Positions 7,247 to 13,977 of a stretch of DNA of 31,656 bases are shown here, piece after piece (the first letter of the stretch is position 1; every line of letters begins with the position of its first letter). Origin of the DNA: JBOGUF01 sp050696075. Its GTDB lineage: Bacteria; Chloroflexota; Chloroflexia; Thermomicrobiales; UBA6265. The stretch lies in assembly GCA_050696075.1 (NCBI GenBank), contig JBOGUF010000188.1, positions 1 through 31,656 of the forward strand. The letters are read 5' to 3'. Position numbers and translations under genes: made by a program. The notes below the pieces were generated by a model that searched no databases, had not been told where the DNA came from, and worked only from the letters and a program-made list of their open reading frames with translations.

Positions 7247-7885
7247 CTACGCGGTGGCCTTGCGGAGTTTGGAGAGCTTGCGTTTCCAGATGAACCAGGC
7301 AACGCCGGCGAGGATGGCGAGAATGACCGGGTATTCGAGGTAGTCGACGTAGCCGCCGACCTCTTCCCAGTTGTCGCCCAGCCACCATCCGGCCATGATC
7401 AGGATCGTATTCCAGACCCCGCTGCCGATGGCGGTGTAGAGGATGAACTGCATCACGTTCATGCGGCGCAGACCGGCCGGGATCGAGACAATGCTGCGCA
7501 CGATCGGCACCAACCGGCAGATCATCACCGCCGTGCCGCCGTGCCGATCAAACCAGCCGTTCGCCTTGTCCAAATCGCGCTCGTTGATCGCGAACCACTT
7601 GCCATACCGTCGGATCAACCAGCGCACGCGTTCGTCCCCGAACCAGGCGCCGGCGGCGTAGAGGATCAGCGCGCCGATGACCGCGCCAATCGTCGCCGCT
7701 AGGATCACCGCGGGCAGCCACATCCGGCCTTGGCCGGCCAGAAAACCGGCCAGGGGCAGGATCGCCTCCGAGGGGATGGGGGGGAAGACGTTTTCGAGGA
7801 TGACGAGTAGCGCCACACCGGTATAGCCCAGCGATTCGATGACGTCCGTGGCCCAACTCGCGAGCGCGTCGATGATTCCGCCCAA
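7247..7885 (-). CDS. DedA-family (VTT-domain) membrane protein
   Basis: A 212-residue integral membrane protein of the DedA/SNARE-associated family, implicated in lipid scrambling (undecaprenyl-phosphate or phospholipid flipping) and membrane homeostasis. Family motifs are complete: ENVFPPIPSE (31-40, re-entrant loop acid), a glycine-rich helix ATIGAVIGALILYAAGAWFG (64-83), and CRLVPIVRSIVSIPAGLRRM (123-142) with the conserved Arg residues R124 and R130. A C-terminal helix (LEYPVILAILAGVAWFIW) precedes a basic tail. The start is TTG 7885: an in-frame TGA lies three codons upstream, so no other start is available, and GAGGAG sits 10 bases before it. It is convergent with the secreted-protein cluster and appears monocistronic. 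The lipid substrate cannot be read from sequence. Confidence 0.92.
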   Translation of the reverse strand: MGGIIDALASWATDVIESLGYTGVALLVILENVFPPIPSEAILPLAGFLAGQGRMWLPAVILAATIGAVIGALILYAAGAWFGDERVRWLIRRYGKWFAINERDLDKANGWFDRHGGTAVMICRLVPIVRSIVSIPAGLRRMNVMQFILYTAIGSGVWNTILIMAGWWLGDNWEEVGGYVDYLEYPVILAILAGVAWFIWKRKLSKLRKATA

Positions 7886-8128
7886 AACGTGTCAACTCCT
7901 CATGCGCGGTCGCGCCAAACCGACGCGCCGTGAAACGGGCATGCTGGTCATGGTGATCCGGGGTGGTAGGTACACGTCGGCGAGGAATGCCACATAGCCC
8001 CAGAGACCCGCTAGGTTGTACCACATCGGCCGGGCAGAATCGCGATCGGCTTGCCTGTTGCACGATGGGCGGAGACGATGTCGCGGCGGCTTGGGGGTCT
8101 CCCCAGCATCACGATTGGAGGAACGGAC

Positions 8129-8959
8129 ATGTTGCTGCAACCGGCGAGCGGGAAGAAGGTGCATTGGCAGGAGTTTCTCCGGCACGAGCTGACGGCGATG
8201 GTCGACAGGCGGCCGGTGGTGATCGTCCCGGTCGGGTCGGTCGAGCAGCACGGGCCGCACTGCCCGCTCGACGTCGACATCAGCGGGCCGTTCCACATCG
8301 CGACGCGGACGGCTGAGATCGTCGACGACGTGCCGGTGATCGTCGCCCCGCCGGTGACCTACGGCTTCACCCACTACAACATGGGCGAGATCGGGACGAT
8401 CACGCTGCGGCTCGAGATCTTCATCGAGATGCTCTGCGACGTGGTGCGTAGCATCTGGGCGAACGGCTTCCACCGCATCGTTATGGTCAACGGCCACGGC
8501 GGCAACGACGCACCGGTGCGCTGCGTCTCGGTCAAGCTGGCGGAGGAGGACGTCTGGGCCGTCGGCTTCTCCTATTGGACGATGGTCGCCGAGGAACTAC
8601 GCGCCTGGAGCGAGGTGGACGAAGGAAGCATCGGCCACGGCGGCGAGTGGGAAACCAGCCTCCAACTCCACCTCCGCCCGCATCTGGTGGACATGACCCT
8701 CGCCAAAAGAGACGAGTGGCGACTGAAGTTCGGCAAAGAGGTCGGCAGGTTCGCCGTCTTCCCCGAACGGCGGCGCGAGATGGAGCACGGCGTCATGGGC
8801 GATCCCTTCGTCGCCTCGGCGGAAAAGGGGGAGCGCCTCTTCAATCTCCTCGTCGCGCGCCTGTCGCTGCTCGTTCGCGAGTACAGCGCCGCCGAACCGC
8901 CGCGCTATATGGAGTTCGGCAGCCACTGCCCGTACCAGCCGGTAGGAGCGAGGGGCTAG
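8129..8959 (+). CDS. Creatininase-family amidohydrolase
   Basis: A 276-residue cytoplasmic metal-dependent hydrolase. ATG 8129 has GGAGGAACGGAC directly upstream. The creatininase fold is shown by GSVEQHGPHCPLDVD (36-50; metal ligands E39, H41 and D49), VNGHGGND (120-127; H123) and HGGEWETS (170-177; H170 and E175). Spacing and length match the family (230-270 residues). Besides creatinine amidohydrolase, the family includes formamide hydrolases of riboflavin/F420 biosynthesis (ArfB) and mycofactocin protein MftE. None of those pathways is adjacent here, so the substrate is open. The next gene starts 86 bases later with its own strong ribosome site, so co-transcription is possible but not demonstrated. 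Confidence 0.88.
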   Translation: MLLQPASGKKVHWQEFLRHELTAMVDRRPVVIVPVGSVEQHGPHCPLDVDISGPFHIATRTAEIVDDVPVIVAPPVTYGFTHYNMGEIGTITLRLEIFIEMLCDVVRSIWANGFHRIVMVNGHGGNDAPVRCVSVKLAEEDVWAVGFSYWTMVAEELRAWSEVDEGSIGHGGEWETSLQLHLRPHLVDMTLAKRDEWRLKFGKEVGRFAVFPERRREMEHGVMGDPFVASAEKGERLFNLLVARLSLLVREYSAAEPPRYMEFGSHCPYQPVGARG

Positions 8960-9045
8960 GAGCGGCCGCTCCCCGTGAAACCGACCTCCGCCGTCCGGCG
9001 TTCCTTAAGCAGCGGGCCGACGCCGACCCCAGCGGAGGTGAGGAC

Positions 9046-9585
9046 GTGCTCACCGGGAATCGCACCATTCCATCCAGCCAACCGCATGCCGGACGTTCGC
9101 CGCTCCTGGCCGCCGCGCTCTCGGCGGTGGCGCCCGGCGCGGGGCAGATCTATCTGGGGCGCCGGCGGCGCGGGGTCGTCATGCTGGTGCCCACGCTGCT
9201 TCTGGCCTGCGCGGCGCTGATCCTCTGGCGGCTCGACCCGTTCCAGGTGCTCGCCTGGTTGGTACGGCCCGAGGTCCTTGTCGCCCTCCTCGTTGCCGAC
9301 CTGGTGGTGCTCGCCTTTCGCGTCTTCGCGGTACTGGATGCCTATCGCGGCCGGCGGACGCGGCGGGTGGTGCAAACGATTGCCCTGGCGCTGTTGTTGC
9401 TGTTGACGGCAGCCCCGCACGCCGCCCTTGGCTATTACGACGTGTTGACTCTCGATGCGATTGTCAAGGTCTTTCCCTCGGACGATGGCACACCCGGCGT
9501 GGGCGATCGCGTTGAGCCGCGTGGCGAGGTAACGACGACGCTGCCGGTCGTGCTCAATCCCACTCCAACCCCTTCTACTCCCTGA
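9046..9585 (+). CDS. Small polytopic membrane protein paired with LCP transferase
   Basis: A 179-residue membrane protein starting at GTG 9046 (GGAGG 7 bases upstream). Its N-terminus SPLLAAALSAVAPGAGQIYLGRRRRG (about 18-43) carries the PGxGQxYxGR signature found at the start of many small TM proteins and of multi-helix LCP proteins. About four helices follow (roughly 20-36, 44-61, 76-96 and 108-130). The C-terminal part has YYDVLTLDAIVKVFPSDDG and a Thr/Pro tail, NPTPTPSTP, likely extracytoplasmic. It ends 25 bases before the LCP gene, so the two are probably one operon. In some LCP proteins the same membrane module is fused to the catalytic domain, so this may be a split two-gene version. 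No catalytic residues are visible; a membrane scaffold role is inferred. Confidence 0.78.
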   Translation: MLTGNRTIPSSQPHAGRSPLLAAALSAVAPGAGQIYLGRRRRGVVMLVPTLLLACAALILWRLDPFQVLAWLVRPEVLVALLVADLVVLAFRVFAVLDAYRGRRTRRVVQTIALALLLLLTAAPHAALGYYDVLTLDAIVKVFPSDDGTPGVGDRVEPRGEVTTTLPVVLNPTPTPSTP

Positions 9586-9610
9586 TTGCTCCGCGGAAGG
9601 AGAAACCACA

Positions 9611-10609
9611 ATGCAGAGACACGCCCATTCGCGGCTTTGGTTCGCCCTTGCCGTCGTCGCCCTCCTTGCGGTGAGCGTGATGCCGGCGCACGCGCAACCG
9701 ATCCAACCGCGCGAAGCCGGAAACGACGATCGGGTCACCATCCTCCTGCTCGGTGGCGACGCCGGCCCGGAGCGATCCGGCCTCCGCACCGACTCGATGA
9801 TCGTCGTCACCGTCGACCGCAACACCGGGCAGTCGGCCATCTTCGGCGTGCCGCGCAACCTGGCAATGACGCCGCTGCCGCCGGACCTCGCGCACCCCTT
9901 CGAGTGCGCCTGCTGGCCGTCGCTGCTGAACGAGCTCTACGCCTACGCCGAGGCCAACCCCGGGCGCTTCCCGGCCGACGACCACCCCGGCGCGCTAGCG
10001 TTGAAGGGCGCCATCGGCCATCTGCTCGGGCTGCCGATCGACTACTTCGCGCTGGTCGACCTACCGGGGTTTGTCGACGTGGTCGATGCCCTCGGCGGGA
10101 TCGACCTCGACGTGCTGGCACCGGTGACGATCTTCCTCTCACCGGCGCGGGAAGGCGAGGCCTGGCAGCAATACGACATCCCGGCCGGGCGCCAGCACCT
10201 CGACGGCCACCAGGCGCTCGCCTACGCCCGTTCGCGCGAGGGCGGCTCCGACTACGACCGGATGGCCCGCCAACGCTGCCTGCTCGGTGCGCTGGCGCGC
10301 GAGGCGGACGTCTCGACCCTGCTGCGCGCCTATCCAGATCTGCTCGACGAGCTCACCGACAGCATCCTGACCGACGTGCCCCGCGACGAGCTGCCGGAGC
10401 TGATCGCCCTGCTCGACAAGGTTGACTTTGCCGAAATCGTCGTCCTCGGCTTCGTTCCACCCGACTACACCGCCGGCTGGGTGCCTCCGGGCTACCCGAT
10501 TCCCGACCCGGCCTGGATCCAGCAAACCGTCGCCTCCGTCCTCAACGGCGCCGGCGACCAAGGCGAGGCGTTCGCCACGCTGCCGAATGCATGCGAATGG
10601 ACGGAGTAG
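9611..10609 (+). CDS. LytR-CpsA-Psr (LCP) family cell-wall glycopolymer transferase
   Basis: A 332-residue exported LCP protein, attaching secondary polymers to peptidoglycan from lipid-linked precursors. ATG 9611 follows GGAAGGAG. A signal peptide (RLWFALAVVALLAVSVMPAHA) leads into the LCP core: VTILLLGGDAG (43-52), GLRTDSMIVVTVD (57-69; conserved R59, D61 and D69), FGVPRNLAM (78-86; R82) and the polyprenyl-pocket segment YARSREGGSDYDRMARQR. Length is typical. Unlike many LCP proteins it seems to have a cleaved or single N-terminal segment; membrane helices come from the gene immediately upstream. The stop TAG at 10607-10609 is also the first triplet of the 19-bp inverted heptamer repeat it shares with the convergent NlpC/P60 gene. 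Confidence 0.92.
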   Translation: MQRHAHSRLWFALAVVALLAVSVMPAHAQPIQPREAGNDDRVTILLLGGDAGPERSGLRTDSMIVVTVDRNTGQSAIFGVPRNLAMTPLPPDLAHPFECACWPSLLNELYAYAEANPGRFPADDHPGALALKGAIGHLLGLPIDYFALVDLPGFVDVVDALGGIDLDVLAPVTIFLSPAREGEAWQQYDIPAGRQHLDGHQALAYARSREGGSDYDRMARQRCLLGALAREADVSTLLRAYPDLLDELTDSILTDVPRDELPELIALLDKVDFAEIVVLGFVPPDYTAGWVPPGYPIPDPAWIQQTVASVLNGAGDQGEAFATLPNACEWTE

Positions 10610-10660
10610 GCGTTAGGCGTTAGGGAGAACGACGACGTAGCCCCTAACGCCTAACGCCTA
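10607..10660. repeat. Heptamer inverted-repeat element (perfect 19-bp arms)
   Basis: Left arm TAGGCGTTAGGCGTTAGGG (10607-10625) is an exact inverted copy of the right arm at 10642-10660, around a 16-base core, AGAACGACGACGTAGC. Each arm is a run of TAGGCGT-type heptamers. The outermost triplets are the stop codons of the two convergent genes (plus TAG 10607-10609, minus TAG 10660-10658). It probably also folds as a bidirectional transcription terminator. Confidence 0.85.
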
Positions 10661-11200
10661 CGCGACACGCACCGCGCCCCAATAGCGGGGACCGTAGTAG
10701 CCGTCGTAGAGGCTGCTGATGACGACGCCGGTGCCTTCGTTCTCGGCGTGGATGAAGAGGCCGTCGCCGATGTAGATCCCGACGTGGGAGATGCCGGCGC
10801 GGTAGGTGTTCTGGAAGAAGATGAGGTCGCCGGGGAGCCAGGCGCCATAGTCGATCCAGGCGCCCGCGGCGGGTTGCCCCTCGACCGCGTGCCCGACATC
10901 GATCCCGATCGTGGTCAGGACGACGTACTGGGTGAAGCCGGAGCAGTCGAAGCCGGCCGGGGTGTTGCCCGCCCAAACGTACGGGTAGCCGAGGTAGGCC
11001 ATCGCGACGTTGGCGATCTGCTGCCCCGGCGGAATCGCCTGGGTCTCCTGGACGGCCGCGCCGTCGGCGTTGCGTTCCTCAGTTTGGGCGAATGCCGGCG
11101 TGGTGGCGGCCAGCGCCAGGCCGAATGCCGCCAGAAGCACGATGAGGCGGGCCACCAACAGCCCGCGCGACCGCGCGACGCGCGGCGATTCCCTCGTCAT
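10658..11200 (-). CDS. Secreted NlpC/P60 peptidoglycan endopeptidase
   Basis: A 180-residue exported cysteine peptidase that would cleave peptide stems of peptidoglycan. ATG 11200 is preceded by GAGGGAAGAG; an in-frame ATG at 11227 is the alternative. The N-terminus (ARSRGLLVARLIVLLAAFGLALAATTPAFAQ) is a signal peptide. The catalytic domain fills residues 58-180: ANVAMAYLGYPYVWAGNTPAGFDCSGFTQYV (C86), WLPGDLIFFQ (121-130), ISHVGIYIGDG (H139) and FIHAENEG (H151), ending PRYWGAVRV. The Cys-His-His triad is complete. There are no extra SH3 or LysM binding domains. It is convergent with the LCP transferase, sharing the heptamer hairpin as terminator. Confidence 0.93.
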   Translation of the reverse strand: MTRESPRVARSRGLLVARLIVLLAAFGLALAATTPAFAQTEERNADGAAVQETQAIPPGQQIANVAMAYLGYPYVWAGNTPAGFDCSGFTQYVVLTTIGIDVGHAVEGQPAAGAWIDYGAWLPGDLIFFQNTYRAGISHVGIYIGDGLFIHAENEGTGVVISSLYDGYYGPRYWGAVRVA

Positions 11201-11734
11201 GAAGTCTCTTCCCTCTCTTGACGCCAATCCGAGCCCCCGCTCGGCCGTCCCGCGGGTATCGGGACGCGCTGTGATGTGTTTTGCTCCTTTCCGACCCGAC
11301 GACCGGTTCGGGGTTGCCCATTCCGCGTCGGCGCTGCAACGCCGGCGCGGAAATCATCCGGTTCCACGCGGGACACGATCCAGGCTCGGCCTCGGCCACG
11401 ACCATCCGGGCCAACCGCGCACCCGAGCTGTCTGGATCGCGGCAGGCTACCATCCGCTCCGGCGCGATGTCCACCAGCGCTCGTTTTACGACGGTCTATG
11501 CCGGCTCGTGGGGTTCGTTGGGGGAATCGCCGTGCGACCCCTCCGGTCGCAACCGGACCCGCGTCACACGGAGGCCGTCCATGGCGACCAGCTTGAATCG
11601 CATCCTTCGATGAGCGGCGAGCGGCGTCATGGCGGGCCGGTCCGGTACGGTACAATCTCCGCCGTGTGTACCGGGCAGGCGCGAGTCGCGTGCTGAGTCG
11701 CGTGAACGAGTGATGGGAAAGGGGTGAGGGGCGG
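11201..11734. other. Intergenic region with a gene remnant
   Basis: A 534-base gap between the divergent NlpC/P60 and VOC genes. Apart from the short CorC/HlyC-like fragment at 11496-11603 I see no coding signal. A TACAAT (11651-11656) resembles a -10 box for the VOC gene, but no -35 match lies 16-18 bases before it. GCGAGTCGCGTG and TGAGTCGCGTG at about 11690-11712 are near-duplicates of unknown meaning. Confidence 0.5.
11496..11603 (-). pseudogene. Remnant of a CorC/HlyC-domain protein C-terminus
   Basis: The minus-strand reading from 11603 gives RFKLVAMDGLRVTRVRL followed by a polar tail and a TAG stop (11498-11496), 35 residues in all. This matches the way CorC_HlyC transporter-associated domains end (RFxVxxxDGxRIxxVxV). 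Nothing upstream in any frame resembles the rest of the domain, the CBS pair or the DUF21 membrane part. It therefore looks like the last piece of a deleted HlyC/CorC gene, which places a deletion point near 11604. The homology is short, so confidence is limited. Confidence 0.4.
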
Positions 11735-12622
11735 ATGGCCTACCGGTTCCTGGTGGAAGTACCGGAGTCGCTGGCGGACCAGGCCAACATCGCCGTCGGC
11801 GAGGCGGGCGACGCGCAGGTCGTCGTCGTGCGCCCGCACGGGCGAATCTACGACGAGCTGTACGCCGACTTGACGGTGGCCGCCCACTCGCTACGGGTCG
11901 TCGACACCCTCTACCGCTGGTTCGACGACCTGGGTGGGTCCCGCCCGGACGTCCGGATCGTCCTCCACAGCGGCGAGCGCGTCTCACTCGAGGAGCACGA
12001 TCGGGGCGCGATGGTCGGGGCGATTCGCCGCGACCAGCCCTGGGTCGAGCGGACCATCCCCAAGATCGGCGAGCACGACACCCTCGAAACCGTCGCCGGC
12101 TCCCGCGAGGAAGCAAGCACCCAGCCGGGCGGAGCCCGCGCGCTGGTCGTCACGCCAACGCTGGAAGCGCCGGCGGCAGAGCGGCCGATGCGCGTGCGGG
12201 AGCTCAACCACATCGCCTTGCGCGTCCAGGACTTGGCCAAGGCCGAGCGCTTCTATACCGACTTCCTGGCGATGGACCTGCTTGGTCGCGCCCGTAGCGG
12301 ACCGAACGGTCTGCTGCAAGCACTCGATGGGTCCTATGCGTGGGATGAGGCGGTGCGGACCGGGACCGAGGCGGATGTCAGCTACCTCCGCAACGGCCCG
12401 CTCACCCTTGCGCTGCACTGGCTTGGCCGCGGGGCGCGGTTGGAGCGGAGCCTGCTCGACCACATCTCGATCCGGCTCGACGCCACCGCCTTCACGGAGC
12501 TCAAGGGCCAGGTGCTCGTCCGCTCCTTCGAAATGCTCGCCACCGCCGAAACTGCCTTCATGTTCCGCGACCCCTTCGGCTTCGTCTGGGAAGTCACACT
12601 GCACGGCGCGACGGCCGCATAA
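11735..12622 (+). CDS. Two-domain protein: unknown N-terminal domain fused to a VOC (glyoxalase/dioxygenase fold) domain
   Basis: A 295-residue cytoplasmic protein with a strong ribosome site (GGGGTGAGGGGCGG before ATG). Residues 153-290 form a vicinal-oxygen-chelate domain: RELNHIALRVQDLAKAERFYTDFL (H159), LLDHISIRL (H243) and RDPFGFVWEVTL (E286). H159, H243 and E286 fit the usual metal ligands. Residues 1-140 are not recognised: a predicted alpha/beta domain (YRFLVEVPESLADQANIAVGEAGDAQVVVVRP, then HSLRVVDTLYRWFDDLG) with no known motif, then a flexible linker. The function could be a lyase, dioxygenase or thiol-transfer/resistance protein, and the reaction cannot be told. The TAA stop is the first triplet of a heptamer repeat array. 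Confidence 0.82.
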   Translation: MAYRFLVEVPESLADQANIAVGEAGDAQVVVVRPHGRIYDELYADLTVAAHSLRVVDTLYRWFDDLGGSRPDVRIVLHSGERVSLEEHDRGAMVGAIRRDQPWVERTIPKIGEHDTLETVAGSREEASTQPGGARALVVTPTLEAPAAERPMRVRELNHIALRVQDLAKAERFYTDFLAMDLLGRARSGPNGLLQALDGSYAWDEAVRTGTEADVSYLRNGPLTLALHWLGRGARLERSLLDHISIRLDATAFTELKGQVLVRSFEMLATAETAFMFRDPFGFVWEVTLHGATAA

Positions 12623-12711
12623 GGCATAAGGCGTTAGGCATAAGGCGTTAGGCGTTAGGGGCACGTCGTCGTCTTCTCTAACGCCGAACGCCTCAGCCCT
12701 AACGCCTAACC
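12620..12711. repeat. Heptamer inverted-repeat element, inverted core
   Basis: Six head-to-tail heptamers (TAAGGCA, TAAGGCG, TTAGGCA, TAAGGCG, TTAGGCG, TTAGGGG; 12620-12661), a 16-base core CACGTCGTCGTCTTCT, then an inverted array of CTAACGC-type units (12678-12711). The core is close to the reverse complement of the core at 10626-10641, so this copy is inserted in the opposite orientation. The first TAA is the stop codon of the VOC gene. Confidence 0.85.
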
Positions 12712-12723
12712 AGGGATCGACAC

Positions 12724-13134
12724 ATGCTCGATAGCTACCAGGACTTGATCGACGAGCTGCTGGGGACGCCGAAGGCGGTCCGCGAGGTGATCGCGGGCGG
12801 CGCGGCCCCGGAGACGCTGCGCTTGATCGCGGAGTTGCGAGACCGGGATGCGCTGGTCCTGGAGCGGGTGCAGCGGATGGTGCGGCAGCCCTTCCCGCAC
12901 CTCAAGGCGTTGCCGGAAACGCCGGAACCGGGCGAACCACCATCCGACGCCGACGCCCTCCTTGCCGCGTTTGATACCGGGCGCGGCGAGTTGGTCTCCT
13001 TACTTATGAATCTCACCATTAAGGACTGGGAAAAGACCGCCACCCATGATACCCGCGACCACGTCAGCGTCGCCGACGAGGTCGAATCCCACGTCGAATT
13101 CGACGAAGACCACGTGGCGCTGATTCGGGGCTAG
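12724..13134 (+). CDS. DinB-like four-helix protein
   Basis: A 136-residue protein, ATG 12724 with AGGGA 7 bases upstream. The pattern YQDLIDELLGTPKAVREVI, LIAELRDRDALVLERVQRMV (about 37-57), a Pro-rich segment, LLAAFDTGRGELVSLLMNLTIKDWEKTA and a final helix with H115 (ESHVEFDEDHVALIRG) follows the usual order of DinB/YfiT-type four-helix bundles. Those bind a metal through three histidines and serve as thiol-S-transferases or other hydrolytic enzymes. Not all three ligands can be assigned with certainty here, so the domain assignment is moderate. Its TAG stop overlaps, on the opposite strand, the stop of the ParE remnant (shared CTAG). Confidence 0.65.
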   Translation: MLDSYQDLIDELLGTPKAVREVIAGGAAPETLRLIAELRDRDALVLERVQRMVRQPFPHLKALPETPEPGEPPSDADALLAAFDTGRGELVSLLMNLTIKDWEKTATHDTRDHVSVADEVESHVEFDEDHVALIRG

Positions 13135-13319
13135 GGATTCTGGTCCGGCTGCTCGACAAGTTGGCCGGTGGCGTCCTGCCGAGCATGCAAGATGCGGATG
13201 ACGACGATCGCGGTTTCTTCGATTCGGTAATAGATAACGTGGTGCTCTACCTGCTGGCTGTGACCCCCGAGAAAATACTCGTCTCGGGATCGGGCTGTAC
13301 GCCCCGCCGATACAATTCG
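13131..13319 (-). pseudogene. Decayed ParE/RelE-type toxin (C-terminal half only)
   Basis: The minus-strand frame gives EYFLGGHSQQVEHHVIYYR, then IEETAIVVIRILHARQDA, which is the conserved C-terminal half of ParE toxins (GSHxIFYR..DD.IxVVRILHxRMD). Upstream in the same frame there is an in-frame TGA just before 13319 and no ATG, GTG or TTG, and the toxin's first helix pair is missing. The remnant is in the -1 frame relative to the ParD gene, overlapping its last 24 codons. Together these show a deletion of about 40 codons that removed the toxin start and joined the antitoxin's end to the toxin's middle. Confidence 0.65.
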
Positions 13320-13549
13320 TCAGCCTCTCGGCTGATCTCGTCCAACACCTCGGGCGTGAAGTCGATCAACTCCCCACGATCAGCCTGTTCCACGCCGACT
13401 GCTAGCAGTGCGCGGAGATGCCGTAGGCGATCCCGCTCATCCAGCAAGCGCACAGCCTCACGGAGGGCTTCATCGGCGTCGGCGTAAAGGCCCATCTCGA
13501 CCTTTGCGCGGATCAGCGCCTCGGTTTTTGGATCGAGCACAATTTGCAT
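13247..13549 (-). CDS. ParD-family type II antitoxin (orphaned, altered C-terminus)
   Basis: A 100-residue protein, ATG 13549, with GGAGGA 8 bases before it. The pattern MQIVLDPKTEALIRAKVEMG followed by LYADADEALREAVRLLDERD is the ribbon-helix-helix dimerisation and DNA-binding part of ParD (residues 1-45). The following LRHLRALLAVGVEQADRGE and FTPEVLDEISREADELYRRG form the C-terminal toxin-binding helices. After RGVQPDPE the sequence becomes TSIFSGVTASR, which is not antitoxin-like and arises from the adjoining toxin fragment read out of frame. The antitoxin body thus looks intact while its toxin is broken. It may persist as an anti-addiction gene or autorepressor. Confidence 0.75.
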   Translation of the reverse strand: MQIVLDPKTEALIRAKVEMGLYADADEALREAVRLLDERDRLRHLRALLAVGVEQADRGELIDFTPEVLDEISREADELYRRGVQPDPETSIFSGVTASR

Positions 13550-13658
13550 GAATGTGTCCTCCACGGTCCAGCTTAGCAAACCCGTGCTACGTTGGATAGC
13601 CAGCCGACTTCGCCCCTACGATCGCCTGATTTCTGCTGCATCCTCCGCACAAAGAGGA

Positions 13659-13686
13659 GAGCCGCCGGTGTAGGAACCGGCGGCTC
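13659..13686. terminator. Perfect 11-bp hairpin (GAGCCGCCGGT)
   Basis: GAGCCGCCGGT (13659-13669) pairs exactly with ACCGGCGGCTC (13676-13686) around the 6-base loop GTAGGA. On the plus strand it is followed by a purine-rich tract (13690-13720) and no T-run; on the minus strand CTCTTTG follows. It lies about 110 bases upstream of the ParD start, where terminator or attenuator activity cannot be decided. Confidence 0.45.
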
Positions 13687-13783
13687 GCTGAGGAGGGGGG
13701 AGAGGGGAGTGGAACGGGGGTCCGGCCGGGTCGCCCGCGCCGCGGGTGGGGGCCGCGTGGCGCGAGCAGTTGGGCTACCTCTA

Positions 13784-13805
13784 GATTAGCACAGAAGTTC
13801 TAATC
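13784..13805. promoter_or_regulatory. Imperfect 22-base palindrome, LexA-box-like
   Basis: GATTAGCAC-AGAA-GTTCTAATC: the nine-base arms match at 8 of 9 positions. The centre AGCAC-N4-GTTCT differs by one base from the Gram-positive LexA pattern AGAAC-N4-GTTCT. It could be an operator for the FAD oxidoreductase gene at 13978 (about 170 bases away) or an unrelated repressor site. Weakly supported. Confidence 0.3.
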
Positions 13806-13945
13806 CTGCAAGCCCTCCGCCCGGCGTTTGTGATGGCCTGTGGCTGTCAGGCATCCGCCGGGGCCGCCAGACGAGCGTTCCATCTCTAGTAACGCATCTT
13901 CCGCGCCAATGGTTACGGTGGCGTGGCATTCAGTACAGTTCGTCC

Positions 13946-13966
13946 GAGTGCTGAGTGCTGAATGCT
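13946..13966 (+). repeat. Three-unit heptamer array (GAGTGCT/GAATGCT)
   Basis: GAGTGCT, GAGTGCT and GAATGCT follow head to tail. The unit length equals that of the AGGCGTT arrays although the sequence differs. It ends just before the ribosome site (GGGGGTG) of the FAD-oxidoreductase start at 13978. Confidence 0.65.
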
Positions 13967-13977
13967 GGGGGTGATGG

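Larger units (their letters stand above)
13550..13977. other. Intergenic region with hairpin, palindrome and heptamer array
   Basis: A 428-base gap between the divergent ParD and FAD-oxidoreductase genes. It contains an 11-bp hairpin with a following purine-rich tract, an imperfect 22-base palindrome and a three-unit heptamer array, each listed separately. No coding potential is seen on either strand. Confidence 0.6.

Noticed and set aside
13131..13319. Programmed -1 frameshift producing a ParD-ParE fusion
   Set aside because: No slippery heptamer or following structure is evident, and the toxin's N-terminal half is absent in all frames. A deletion is simpler.
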